64,000 nucleotides of DNA from assembly GCF_000230975.2 (NCBI RefSeq), contig NC_021172.1, positions 2,294,001 to 2,358,000 on the forward strand, read 5' to 3'. A program made the translations under genes and the position numbers. How positions within the stretch are numbered: the first letter of the stretch is position 1; every line of letters starts with the position of its first letter. Shown here in pieces: positions 8,408-16,329 of this stretch. The notes under the pieces are model-generated. The model was not told the origin of the DNA. It searched no databases and saw nothing but the letters and a program-made list of their open reading frames with translations. This stretch comes from Hyphomicrobium denitrificans 1NES1 (GTDB taxonomy: Bacteria > Pseudomonadota > Alphaproteobacteria > Rhizobiales > Hyphomicrobiaceae).

Positions 8408-10558
8408 TCAATTGACTTTGACATTGAATTCAATGCGACGGTTTTTTGCCCTGCCAGCTTCAGTTGCGTTATCGGCAATCGGACGGGTCGCGCCGTAACC
8501 GATCGTCGACAGGCGCAGGGCGCTGACCCCGTTCTGAATGAGAAAATCCGCGACGGCGCGGGCTCGGCGATCGGAGAGCCTCTGGTTACGCTCGTCGGTT
8601 CCTTCCGCGTCCGTATGGCCTTCGATTTCGATGCTAAAGGCGGGACATTCGTTGGCGACTTCGACGAGATCCCGCAAAGTTTGCGTGCTGTCGGCGGTCA
8701 GATCCGCCTTGGCCCGCTCGAAGTTGATCGTCCCTTTTGCGGATGTCTGGCGCATCAGCGTCTGGCAGCTGTCGGCGGCTTTTTCATCGGCGGTCATCAC
8801 GGTAATTGCATCCCGGGCTTTGTAGCCAGGCGGCAGATCTGTCGAGAGGACGCTTCGAATTTCGTTCGCAACGCGGTCGCTCTCTGCGGCGCCTTCGATC
8901 ATCACGTCCTTAGCGGAGATCGAAACATCGCCGCGCCGAAGTCGCGCGAGTTGCCCTAGCGCGACACGCGTTGCAGACAACCACGGTTCGGGCGCAGCGC
9001 CGACAATCTTCATCTGATCCGTAATGCTTTCGCCGGGATAGATCTGTTGCGCCGTCTCGATAACGTGCACGCGGGACGGATCGTCAGGCGCATCGCCTTC
9101 CAGCGTAATCATGCCGTTCGGCGCGCGTGTCGCTTTCCAGGAGAGGTCCGTCTTCATCTTTCCCGTGAACGCGACGTTGACTGTCGTTTCGCAGGTTTGT
9201 CCGGCCGCGGCCTTGACGTCTCCTGGAACCGATTGCGATGTGGCGTAATCGTCTGTCTCACCGGAAAGCTCGAGCTTACGATCGGAAAGCAGCGACTTTC
9301 CCTTCGTCAGTCGAGACAGCGACGCGAGGCCTGCAACGACGCATTGCTGCCAGCCTTCGGGCGCTCCGGGCGCTACCTGCGTCTTGTCGTTTACGGTGCG
9401 CGCTGGAAACCGTGCCTTAACGGCGTCGACAAGCGCGGCTCTCGCGGCTTCGCTTGGGGTCATGCCGATGACGTCGACTGATGTGCCGGTATTCACGACA
9501 CCCATGACGTACCCGGAGCCCGCCGGAAACAGATCGGGCTTCGGATAACGGATGCGATCGACGATCTTGAAATTCTGCGGCACATCGAGTTTCAGGGATC
9601 GTCGCACCGCCGCCGCGACCTGCTCGTCGGCGGCTTCGCCGGAAAACGTCAGATCTCTGCCGCTGAATGCCACGTCTCCCGATTTGAGCTGAGCAAGCTG
9701 CTCAAGCGCAATGACGACTGCCTTTTCCCATCCGTCGGGTGCACCGTCAGCAATATCAGTGCGGTCGGAAAAGGACATCTTGCCAAATAGAGATCTCGCG
9801 CGCGCGACAAGCCTGTCACGCGCATCGTCACCAGGCGCATAGCCCTCGATCACGAATCCGTCGCCGCCTTTCCGAGCGTTCCAGACGTAGGGCCGCACCA
9901 TCGGCAAAGCGATTCTTTCTTCCGCGAGCCCCACGCGCGCCGGTCGCTTCTTCTCGAGCGCCGCCCTTGCCTGACGATACGCCTCGGAGGTCGCGGCTTC
10001 GCCGCGCATCGACAGATCGAGCGCCGCGAGTTCGGCTTCGCCACGCTTCAATCCGGAGAGAGTTTTCAAACTGAATTCGGCACCCGCGAGCCAGGCATCG
10101 GGATCAACCGAGCCGCGAGCGAGACGCATGCCGTCGGTGACGGTCGCGGACGGAAATGCGGTTTTAGCCGTGTCGAGCAGGGATCGGCGCGCGTGTTCCG
10201 AGGGGACGTCGCCGGTGAGCCGAAGCCGGCCGGAGCCATCGGACGCCGCCGACCACCGATAGTTTGCGACGCGCTCAATAAGCCCAGATCGGTTGTATGC
10301 AACACGCACGCCCCAGACGTTGCGGGCATACCCCGCTGCCAGCATCGGGCCGCGTTCCTCGGGCGCCTTACCCGTCAGGACGACATCGCGACCGACGACG
10401 TGCGGTGTCGCCCAGGTGAGCCCGGCGCGCTTCAGTGCTTCCGCAGTTCGCCGTGCGAGATCATTTTCGATATCCTCGTGCTGAAACTGCACGGCCACCC
10501 AACTCAGCGCCGCAATCGGGACAAGGCCCAACAGCCAATAAGAGGGATTGCAGCGCAT
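8408..10558 (-). CDS. OmpA family protein with BON-like repeats
   Basis: The 716-residue envelope protein begins MRCNPSYWLLGLVPIAAL, a membrane anchor or signal. I chose this ATG at 10558 over an in-frame TTG 63 nt upstream because the hydrophobic segment follows directly. The middle holds several BON-like repeats of about 100-130 residues with the recurring pattern A...FP...V.D......GAP..W. The C-terminus is an OmpA/Pal peptidoglycan-binding domain: INFERAKADL, IEIEGHTDAEGTDERNQRLS, the DRRARAVADFL helix and GYGATRPIADN. It probably links the inner membrane to peptidoglycan. It is the first gene of an operon with the 32-aa peptide and the helix-hairpin-helix protein. Confidence 0.85.
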   Translation of the reverse strand: MRCNPSYWLLGLVPIAALSWVAVQFQHEDIENDLARRTAEALKRAGLTWATPHVVGRDVVLTGKAPEERGPMLAAGYARNVWGVRVAYNRSGLIERVANYRWSAASDGSGRLRLTGDVPSEHARRSLLDTAKTAFPSATVTDGMRLARGSVDPDAWLAGAEFSLKTLSGLKRGEAELAALDLSMRGEAATSEAYRQARAALEKKRPARVGLAEERIALPMVRPYVWNARKGGDGFVIEGYAPGDDARDRLVARARSLFGKMSFSDRTDIADGAPDGWEKAVVIALEQLAQLKSGDVAFSGRDLTFSGEAADEQVAAAVRRSLKLDVPQNFKIVDRIRYPKPDLFPAGSGYVMGVVNTGTSVDVIGMTPSEAARAALVDAVKARFPARTVNDKTQVAPGAPEGWQQCVVAGLASLSRLTKGKSLLSDRKLELSGETDDYATSQSVPGDVKAAAGQTCETTVNVAFTGKMKTDLSWKATRAPNGMITLEGDAPDDPSRVHVIETAQQIYPGESITDQMKIVGAAPEPWLSATRVALGQLARLRRGDVSISAKDVMIEGAAESDRVANEIRSVLSTDLPPGYKARDAITVMTADEKAADSCQTLMRQTSAKGTINFERAKADLTADSTQTLRDLVEVANECPAFSIEIEGHTDAEGTDERNQRLSDRRARAVADFLIQNGVSALRLSTIGYGATRPIADNATEAGRAKNRRIEFNVKVN

Positions 10559-10875
10559 TCGCACGCGACTCCGAAACAAAATGCAACGCGGAGCCACGAC
10601 TATGCAGTCAACGCTCCACAAACAAGGAGAGCGATGTGCAAACCGCCCAACCCATGGCTAGACTTTGATCCGAGCGCATCCCCGGTAGCGAGTATAAACG
10701 AGTGCCGGTGCCATTCCAAGCCAAGCGGTGGTGGCGCCATCTTCTGCTAACGCACTGAAATTAAGTGGTATTTTTGTCTATTTTGTGCCGATTCGAGACT
10801 GTGCCCACTCTGTGTGGCAGACCAGTCATGTTGACGTGCCTTCACGGCAACTGCATGGCACTAATCGGCAGGCCC
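10559..10875. other. Intergenic region upstream of the OmpA-BON gene
   Basis: This 317-bp gap lies between the siroheme-synthase-like gene and the OmpA-BON gene, both on the minus strand. It must contain the OmpA promoter, but I could not pick a convincing -35/-10 pair. The only coding candidate is a 38-codon frame on the plus strand, listed separately. Confidence 0.5.
10634..10750 (+). CDS. Candidate 38-residue cysteine-containing small protein
   Basis: An ATG at 10634 is preceded by a good ribosome-binding site (AAGGAG, about six bases upstream). It opens a 38-codon frame rich in Pro, Ser and Cys (MCKPPNPWLDFDPSASP ... CRCHSKPSGGGAIFC). It is divergent from the OmpA-BON gene, 75 bp away. 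No family is recognised, and a frame this short can occur by chance. The ribosome-binding site is the only positive evidence. Confidence 0.3.
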   Translation: MCKPPNPWLDFDPSASPVASINECRCHSKPSGGGAIFC

Positions 10876-11919
10876 TTAAATGGCTCGAACCAACGGAAAC
10901 TCCGTGACCGTCAGGCCAGCATCGCGCAACGCACGCCGCAGGTCGTTTCGAGATGGCTCAACACTCCCGGCGGAAACCGCAATGAGCCGAACGACGTGCG
11001 CGCCGCCTTTCGCCGCTTCGGCGATGCGATCGAGGGGGTCCTTTATGCCGGGGGCGATAGGGTATCGCTGAGCTTCACGGCGCGCAAAATCGAGAGTCGC
11101 GGGCGGTACGTCATCGTCGAAGAAAATAATGTCGGCGGTGCGAAGCACCCTCAATGCGCCGAGCGTCAACATTTCGGCGTTCTCTCCGACATCGATGATT
11201 GCGACGGACTGCGGCGCTCCGTCAGGTGAGCGCAGGAGCCCATCGAAATCGGTCTCACGCGGTGCGCGCTTCGCCTCGCGCATCGCGAGTTCAGCGAAGC
11301 GGGTCCAGAATCCGCGCCTCGCTCCAGGCGTCGCACCCAATTGACCGCCTCTGCTTCTCCAGATCTTCGCTGCCTCCACCCAACGCTTCAAACCATCCGG
11401 CAGAAGCGCTTCCACGAGGGAGCGGATCGTTTGGGCAAGAACGGGAGCGGCTCCGTCTGTCGATATCGCCAGGACAAGCGGCGAGCGATTGACGATCGCA
11501 CCGAACTGGAAATCGCAAAATGCCGGACGATCTATGACATTGACCGGCACGCCCGCCGCTCGCGCGGCAGCTGCGAAAGCTGCAGCATCGACATCATCCT
11601 CGCTGGCACCGATTGCCATCGCGGCCTCGTCAAGATCGGCGGGTGTCCACGATCTGTGCATGAGCTTGACCGATCCATTCGGGGGTTCGGAAGCGAGAGC
11701 GTCGAATCCATCGGCAAAGGCGTCTGCATAGACTTCCACATGGGCGCCTGTGGCGGCAAGAAGCTCGGCTTTCCAAAGGGCCGGTTCGCTGCCGCCGACG
11801 ACGATTGCGCGCTTGCCGGCGAGCTTGAAAAAAACGGGCAACGTCGCGAGCGCCTGCATTCGCTCCGGCCGCGTCCGCGTGCTTTTTTTCCGAGCTTTTT
11901 TTACTTCGGATATCGACAT
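10876..11919 (-). CDS. Siroheme synthase-like protein, truncated and eroded methyltransferase half
   Basis: The N-terminal part resembles the precorrin-2 dehydrogenase/ferrochelatase half of CysG: LPVFFKLAGKRAIVVGGSEP at about residue 24 binds NAD, and VNVIDRPAFCDFQFGAIVNR and ISTDGAAPVLAQTIR are diagnostic. In full CysG this is followed by a SAM-dependent uroporphyrinogen methyltransferase of about 240 residues. Here only about 100 remain, and the SAM loop GAGPGDPELLT is replaced by DVGENAEMLT. The protein is 347 residues from the ATG at 11919 against about 460-480 for CysG. No cysI or cysH is adjacent. The siroheme role of the first half is plausible. The second half looks non-catalytic. 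Confidence 0.75.
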   Translation of the reverse strand: MSISEVKKARKKSTRTRPERMQALATLPVFFKLAGKRAIVVGGSEPALWKAELLAATGAHVEVYADAFADGFDALASEPPNGSVKLMHRSWTPADLDEAAMAIGASEDDVDAAAFAAAARAAGVPVNVIDRPAFCDFQFGAIVNRSPLVLAISTDGAAPVLAQTIRSLVEALLPDGLKRWVEAAKIWRSRGGQLGATPGARRGFWTRFAELAMREAKRAPRETDFDGLLRSPDGAPQSVAIIDVGENAEMLTLGALRVLRTADIIFFDDDVPPATLDFARREAQRYPIAPGIKDPLDRIAEAAKGGAHVVRLIAVSAGSVEPSRNDLRRALRDAGLTVTEFPLVRAI

Positions 11920-12102
11920 GTCTCTGACTTCAATGTGTCTTGGCCGTTCGGGTACGGGCGCGAACAATTCGGAGCGGCGATAAGCGCCACTGCAAAACAA
12001 TCATACACGATGAGGCCAAGCGGGTACCCAGGAGGAATTTGCGGTCCTGCCCGGGGCATTGGCCTGATAAACGAAGCGAGTATATACGGCCTTCGTCGCG
12101 CA

Positions 12103-12460
12103 CTATTTACGGTGGCCAATGGCCCAAACGTAGCTCGCAACCGCCTCCAAATCGCCGTTCGAGAGCGTGACTCCGCCCATCGGAGGCATCGCTCCTGGAT
12201 GCTGTTTCGGCTCAGGCACGCCGTTCTTAATGGTGTTGGCTATGGCCGCCAGGCTACCGTCACTCCAAAGCCAGGTGCCGCTGTCGAGCGCCGGACCGAC
12301 AGGCGTTCCGATCCCGTCGGCGCCATGACAGCCGGAACAGGTCGCGCCGGCCGCCTCACCGTGGAAGATCTTCTTGCCAAGTGCAACTTGGTCAGCGGTT
12401 GCCCCCTGCGGAATGGGAAGAGCGGCCTCTTTTCCGGCATCGGGATGAACGCCTTCGGGG
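12103..12460 (-). pseudogene. Cytochrome c domain in the -1 frame relative to the upstream quinoprotein gene
   Basis: Reading the minus strand in the frame that ends with TAG at 12103-12105 gives ALPIPQGATADQVALGKKIF, then a haem-binding CSGCH, GIGTPVGPALDSGTW, a Met-containing GAMPPMGG that could supply the axial ligand, and LEAVASYVWAIGHRK. This is a complete class I cytochrome c domain with no start codon of its own. The upstream quinoprotein frame runs past this region in a different phase. One extra base in the run of five C (minus strand; 12457-12461) would fuse the two. Either the gene carries a 1-base deletion, or the sequence has an error, or ribosomes slip. Confidence 0.75.
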
Positions 12461-13859
12461 GCGACGCTTCGGGCGATGCCTTCGCCTCTCCCGTTGGTGC
12501 CGCGGCCGCTTCGACCCCGACGTTTGGATCGCCGACGAAGGTGATGCGCCAGACGCGTCCGGCTTTATCGTCGGTCACGTAGAGTGCGCCATCGGGCCCA
12601 ACGGCCAGACCTGAAGGACGATGAGCGGCGCGTCCCGGATCCTTATGCGCGCCAGCGAAGCCGTCCGCGAAGACGACGTAGTCGCCAGATGGCTTGCCGT
12701 CGGAAAGCGGCTGGAACACCACATTGTAGCCCGCTTGCGGCGATGGGGCCCGGTTCCACGATCCGTGGAAGGCGATGAAGGCGCCATCCGCATAGGCTTT
12801 CGGGAACTGAGACCCCTTATAAATCTTAAGATCGTTCGGTGCCCAGTGCGCAGGGAACGCCGCGACCGGTCCTTCTGCTTTATCGCAGTCGCCGATTTTC
12901 TTGCCGCCGTCGCCACCGTATTCCGGAGCTAGGACCAACTTCTTCTGCGCTGGATCGTAATAGCACTTGGGCCAGCCGTACCACGCATCCTTCTTGACGA
13001 TCATGACTTCTTCGGCCGGCAGCTCGAAGCCCTGCGCGGCCGTATAAAGCTCCGGCCAGTTCTCATGCAGCTGGTCGCGGCCGTGCTGGGTTGAATAGAA
13101 GCGGCCGGCCGCATCGAAATCAAAGCCTTCGGGATTGCGAATACCGGAAGCATAACGCTCCTTCGCCGAGAAAACCTGTCCCGGCTTATTCGCATCGTAG
13201 CGCCAAATTCCAGCGCGCGTTTCCATCTCGGTGCAAGGATCATTACCCGGCGAGTGCGGCATGCGATTTTTCACTTCGCATGTGTTTGTCGCCGACCCCA
13301 CCGAGACGAACAGGTTGCCATCACCATCGATCGCGATGGGATGCATCGGATGATCGCCGGTGATCGGCATTCCGCTCAGTATCGTCTCAGACTTCGCATC
13401 CGGAGCCGGCGCGCCTTTGCTCACGTCGTAGCGCACGATCTGATCGTTGATCTCGGCATAGAGCCAGTTCTTATAGAGGGCTATGCCCGTGCCACCGTGG
13501 CCGCCTTGGGCGAAAGTCGGGCCAAAGCGTGAGACAATATCCGCGTGACCCGTTCCTTTCGAGTCCTTCAGCGCAACCAGGAACCCACCTTCGTGCGGCG
13601 TATCGTTGTTGTAGTAAACGCCGCTCCAAGTATTAAGATAGAGCGTCCCATCCGGCGCGACGACGGCTTGACGCGCGTGCCCGATCTGATCTGCAAAGAT
13701 CGTGGCGCAAAAGCCTTTGGGCAAAGTAATGCCCGCCTCGGATGCCGGACAGCCTTTTTCCTGGCTGTGCACAGAAGGGGCGCTCGCCGACTGAACCGCA
13801 AACAGTGCCGCGCCGACAAATGCGATATGCGCACCACGGCTGAACAAGCGAATGGTCAT
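12240..13859 (-). CDS. PQQ-dependent sugar (aldose) dehydrogenase, frameshifted before its cytochrome c domain
   Basis: The continuous frame codes for 539 residues. A signal peptide (MTIRLFSRGAHIAFVGAALF to about residue 32) is followed by a six-bladed soluble quinoprotein glucose/sorbosone dehydrogenase fold with LPKGFCATIFADQIGHAR, GGHGGTGIALYKNWLYA, ASGIRNPEGFDFD, FIAFHGSWNR and GPDGALYVTDDKAGRVWRI. Such enzymes oxidise sugars or alcohols in the periplasm and pass electrons to a cytochrome c. The last 65 or so residues, after FIPMPEKRPL, are an artefact of a frame change at 12457-12461. The proper continuation is the cytochrome domain down to 12103, which would give a 585-residue fusion. 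PQQ enzymes fit a methylotroph. Confidence 0.85.
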   Translation of the reverse strand: MTIRLFSRGAHIAFVGAALFAVQSASAPSVHSQEKGCPASEAGITLPKGFCATIFADQIGHARQAVVAPDGTLYLNTWSGVYYNNDTPHEGGFLVALKDSKGTGHADIVSRFGPTFAQGGHGGTGIALYKNWLYAEINDQIVRYDVSKGAPAPDAKSETILSGMPITGDHPMHPIAIDGDGNLFVSVGSATNTCEVKNRMPHSPGNDPCTEMETRAGIWRYDANKPGQVFSAKERYASGIRNPEGFDFDAAGRFYSTQHGRDQLHENWPELYTAAQGFELPAEEVMIVKKDAWYGWPKCYYDPAQKKLVLAPEYGGDGGKKIGDCDKAEGPVAAFPAHWAPNDLKIYKGSQFPKAYADGAFIAFHGSWNRAPSPQAGYNVVFQPLSDGKPSGDYVVFADGFAGAHKDPGRAAHRPSGLAVGPDGALYVTDDKAGRVWRITFVGDPNVGVEAAAAPTGEAKASPEASPPKAFIPMPEKRPLFPFRRGQPLTKLHLARRSSTVRRPARPVPAVMAPTGSERLSVRRSTAAPGFGVTVAWRP

Positions 13860-13915
13860 CTAGTAACTCCTTGCCTCATTCGTTCGAACGTGTCGGAGAT
13901 TTTCGCCGCAGCCGA

Positions 13916-14890
13916 TCATCGACCTGCAGAAATTCCGACTACCCTGAACGGGAGATGCGGAGGGCCGCTTTTCGAATCGAAAAGGTGCGCGAGCTGACCT
14001 TCGGGCACCCAATAGGTATTCCCCACGAGCGCAACAGACGTCGGTCCGGCAAGGCCATCCTTGATGGTTTCGACATCGACCTCATCGCCTTTGACGGTCA
14101 GGCGATCGATGCTGCCGCTACCTTCCGCCATGATGAATGTCTGCGCGCCGGTCGGACGCAAACCATCGGCGAGCTTCAGCGGACGCGATGCCTTGAGCTT
14201 CGTAATCTTACCTGGTGCACCGTCTTTTACGTCGACGCGGAAGAACTCGGCGTTGGTGTAGGTGTTGACGTAGAGGTTGCCATCGCTTCCAAAGGAGATG
14301 CCATCAAGACCTGCGCCTTCCTTGGGCTGGTTGAAGTCAGCGCTCTCAAGCCAGACTTCTAGCTCGGAGGCTCCGGGTTTCAACCGCAGGATTTGTGGAG
14401 ATGACGAGTTGGTGACGAAGATCGATCCGTCTGGCGCGATTGCGAAATCATTGCAAAAGCTGCCTTCCTTTGGAAGTGCGACGCTGAGTTTGCCTTCCCC
14501 TGTCGCCAGATCGAAGCCTTTGACGAAGCTCCCCTTGACGGAACTCGGACCCGACACGCCGAGCCCTGAAACGTCGTTTGAGCAAACGAGAAGAAGCCCA
14601 GCCTTCTGATCGACGAGAACGCCGAGAGTCGAGCGACTATCGAACGCGCCGGGTTTGATCCATTCTTCGGCGGTCGTCGCTCCGGGCTTTATGCGATATA
14701 TGCCGCCGGCCGAAAGACCACTTACGTAAAGGGTTCCATCGGCTGCGGCCGCGATGCTCTCCGGGTAGACGCTATTCCCTGGTAGCGCGACTTCGCTCAA
14801 TTCTCCTGCGGTCGCGGCCGCCGAGATCAAGAGGCTGCCAGCCAACGCCCATGCCGCCGCTCTAAATAGATGTTGCTTCTCGATTATCAT
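13916..14890 (-). CDS. Secreted SMP-30/gluconolactonase-like beta-propeller protein
   Basis: The 324-residue protein starts at the ATG at 14890 (MIIEKQHLFRAAAWALAGSL), which has GGGAG about twelve bases upstream and opens a clear signal peptide. Repeated blade motifs such as PESIAAAADGTLYVSGL, CNDFAIAPDGSIFVTNSSSP and GLDGISFGSDGNLYVNTYT fit the SMP-30/NHL six-bladed propeller used by gluconolactonases. It lies directly upstream of the PQQ sugar dehydrogenase on the same strand. A role in hydrolysing the lactone formed by that enzyme is an attractive inference, not shown by the sequence. Confidence 0.72.
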   Translation of the reverse strand: MIIEKQHLFRAAAWALAGSLLISAAATAGELSEVALPGNSVYPESIAAAADGTLYVSGLSAGGIYRIKPGATTAEEWIKPGAFDSRSTLGVLVDQKAGLLLVCSNDVSGLGVSGPSSVKGSFVKGFDLATGEGKLSVALPKEGSFCNDFAIAPDGSIFVTNSSSPQILRLKPGASELEVWLESADFNQPKEGAGLDGISFGSDGNLYVNTYTNAEFFRVDVKDGAPGKITKLKASRPLKLADGLRPTGAQTFIMAEGSGSIDRLTVKGDEVDVETIKDGLAGPTSVALVGNTYWVPEGQLAHLFDSKSGPPHLPFRVVGISAGR

Positions 14891-15210
14891 TCGCCATTCG
14901 CTCCCAATTCCAACGCGGCCGAGCATTGCCGCGTGACAGAGCGAACGGCAATGCACGATCACGCGTATCAGCCATAACGATATGGCTATTAAGACACTAA
15001 ATGCGTCATACGCTTTTTAGTTGCACGGGGATTCCTGCGGAGTTCCTGTCAGAAACCGAATTCCATACCGGGCATCGACGGGTGGACATCTCAACTCTGC
15101 TCCGCATAAACTTCGCGCCGGATTTTTCAGGCTAGACAGTTAAGGCCTTAGCGCAGAGTCACCATGCTTCTGGGGAGAAGCGCGAGCGATTGTTTTCTGG
15201 GGGATTATTG

Positions 15211-16281
15211 ATGTTCGTATTTCCAGGCTCACGGCGGCGAAGCCTCTTCCACGAAACGTACTTTATTCTTGCCTTGCTACTCGGCGCAACGTGGCTTGGC
15301 GCCTCAGAGGGAAGTGCACAGCGGGCCGGAAAGCGCGGCGATATCCTTCCAGCAGTCACTTTATCCGATGTCAAAATCGAGCGCATGAACGAACGCGTTG
15401 CAGCAGTGGGCTCAGGCCGCGCCCGTCAGCAAGTTACTTTGACAACGCGCGTCGCGGGCGTCATCGATCAGGTGCTCTTCGAGGGCGGTCAGCTCGTTGA
15501 GGCCAATCAGGCGCTTGTCAAGCTCAATGCCGATACGGAGGCAATCGCGGTCGAGACCGCCCAAGCGCAACGCGCGCAAGCTGCTGATACGGTCGCGCGC
15601 TACAAACAGCTCAATGAAGGAACCATCACAAAAGTTGCCGTTGCGGAGGCCGATACAGCCCTCAAAGTTGCAGATGCCAATTTGCGTAAAGCGAAAGACG
15701 AGCTTGATCGCATGACGATCAAGGCGCCCTTCAAAGGCATCATGGGACTTTCGACGCTTGAAGCGGGCGATTATCTCGCAGTTGGTTCGCCGATCGCAAC
15801 AATCGACGACCGGTCGACGATCCTGATCGAGTTCACGGTGCCGGAAGCCGTGGCAAGCTCAATGAAAGTCGGCATCCCAGTTCGCGCAAATCTCATCACT
15901 CGTTCGGGAGAAATCATAGACGGCAAGATTCAAGCGGTTGGGACGCGTATCGATCCCGTCTCCCGCACATTGGTGGTACGCGCCGAAATTCCCAATCCCG
16001 ATCTGGGGCTGATCCCCGGGTCGACATTCTCGATCTCGGTACAGCTTCCGGGCCAGGACAGTCCGGTCGTTCCTTCGCTCGCGATCCAATGGGACCGACA
16101 AGGCGCTTTCGTCTGGCGCGTCACCGATCAAAACGCCGTCGAGCGCGTGAACGCCGCGATTCTCGATCGCAACGGCGATCGCGTCTACATCGACGCCAAG
16201 CTCAAAGCCGGCGATAAAATCGTGGGGGAAGGCGGCAGCTCGCTCCGCGACGGACAGACAGTCAGACCGCAAAGCTCCTGA
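15211..16281 (+). CDS. RND efflux pump periplasmic adaptor (membrane fusion protein)
   Basis: The 356-residue adaptor would bridge an RND permease and an outer-membrane channel. I chose ATG 15211 because GGGGGA lies 8 bases upstream; a TTG 21 nt earlier is less likely. An N-terminal signal/anchor is followed by the barrel-sandwich half-motif VTLTTRVAGVIDQVLFEGGQ, a short helical hairpin (residues about 110-165), the lipoyl return KAPFKGIMGLSTLEAGDYL, and the beta-barrel with GTRIDPVSRTLVVRAEI. The permease gene starts 48 nt downstream, so the two form an operon. No TolC-like gene is adjacent. Confidence 0.92.
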   Translation: MFVFPGSRRRSLFHETYFILALLLGATWLGASEGSAQRAGKRGDILPAVTLSDVKIERMNERVAAVGSGRARQQVTLTTRVAGVIDQVLFEGGQLVEANQALVKLNADTEAIAVETAQAQRAQAADTVARYKQLNEGTITKVAVAEADTALKVADANLRKAKDELDRMTIKAPFKGIMGLSTLEAGDYLAVGSPIATIDDRSTILIEFTVPEAVASSMKVGIPVRANLITRSGEIIDGKIQAVGTRIDPVSRTLVVRAEIPNPDLGLIPGSTFSISVQLPGQDSPVVPSLAIQWDRQGAFVWRVTDQNAVERVNAAILDRNGDRVYIDAKLKAGDKIVGEGGSSLRDGQTVRPQSS

Positions 16282-16329
16282 CAAGACCACGCGACAAAGC
16301 CATTACCCAGCATACAAGGAGCGCTTGCG

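Noticed and set aside
11341..12582. 413-codon plus-strand frame across the siroheme-like and cytochrome regions
   Set aside because: It spans two real minus-strand genes and the gap between them, and shows no domain.
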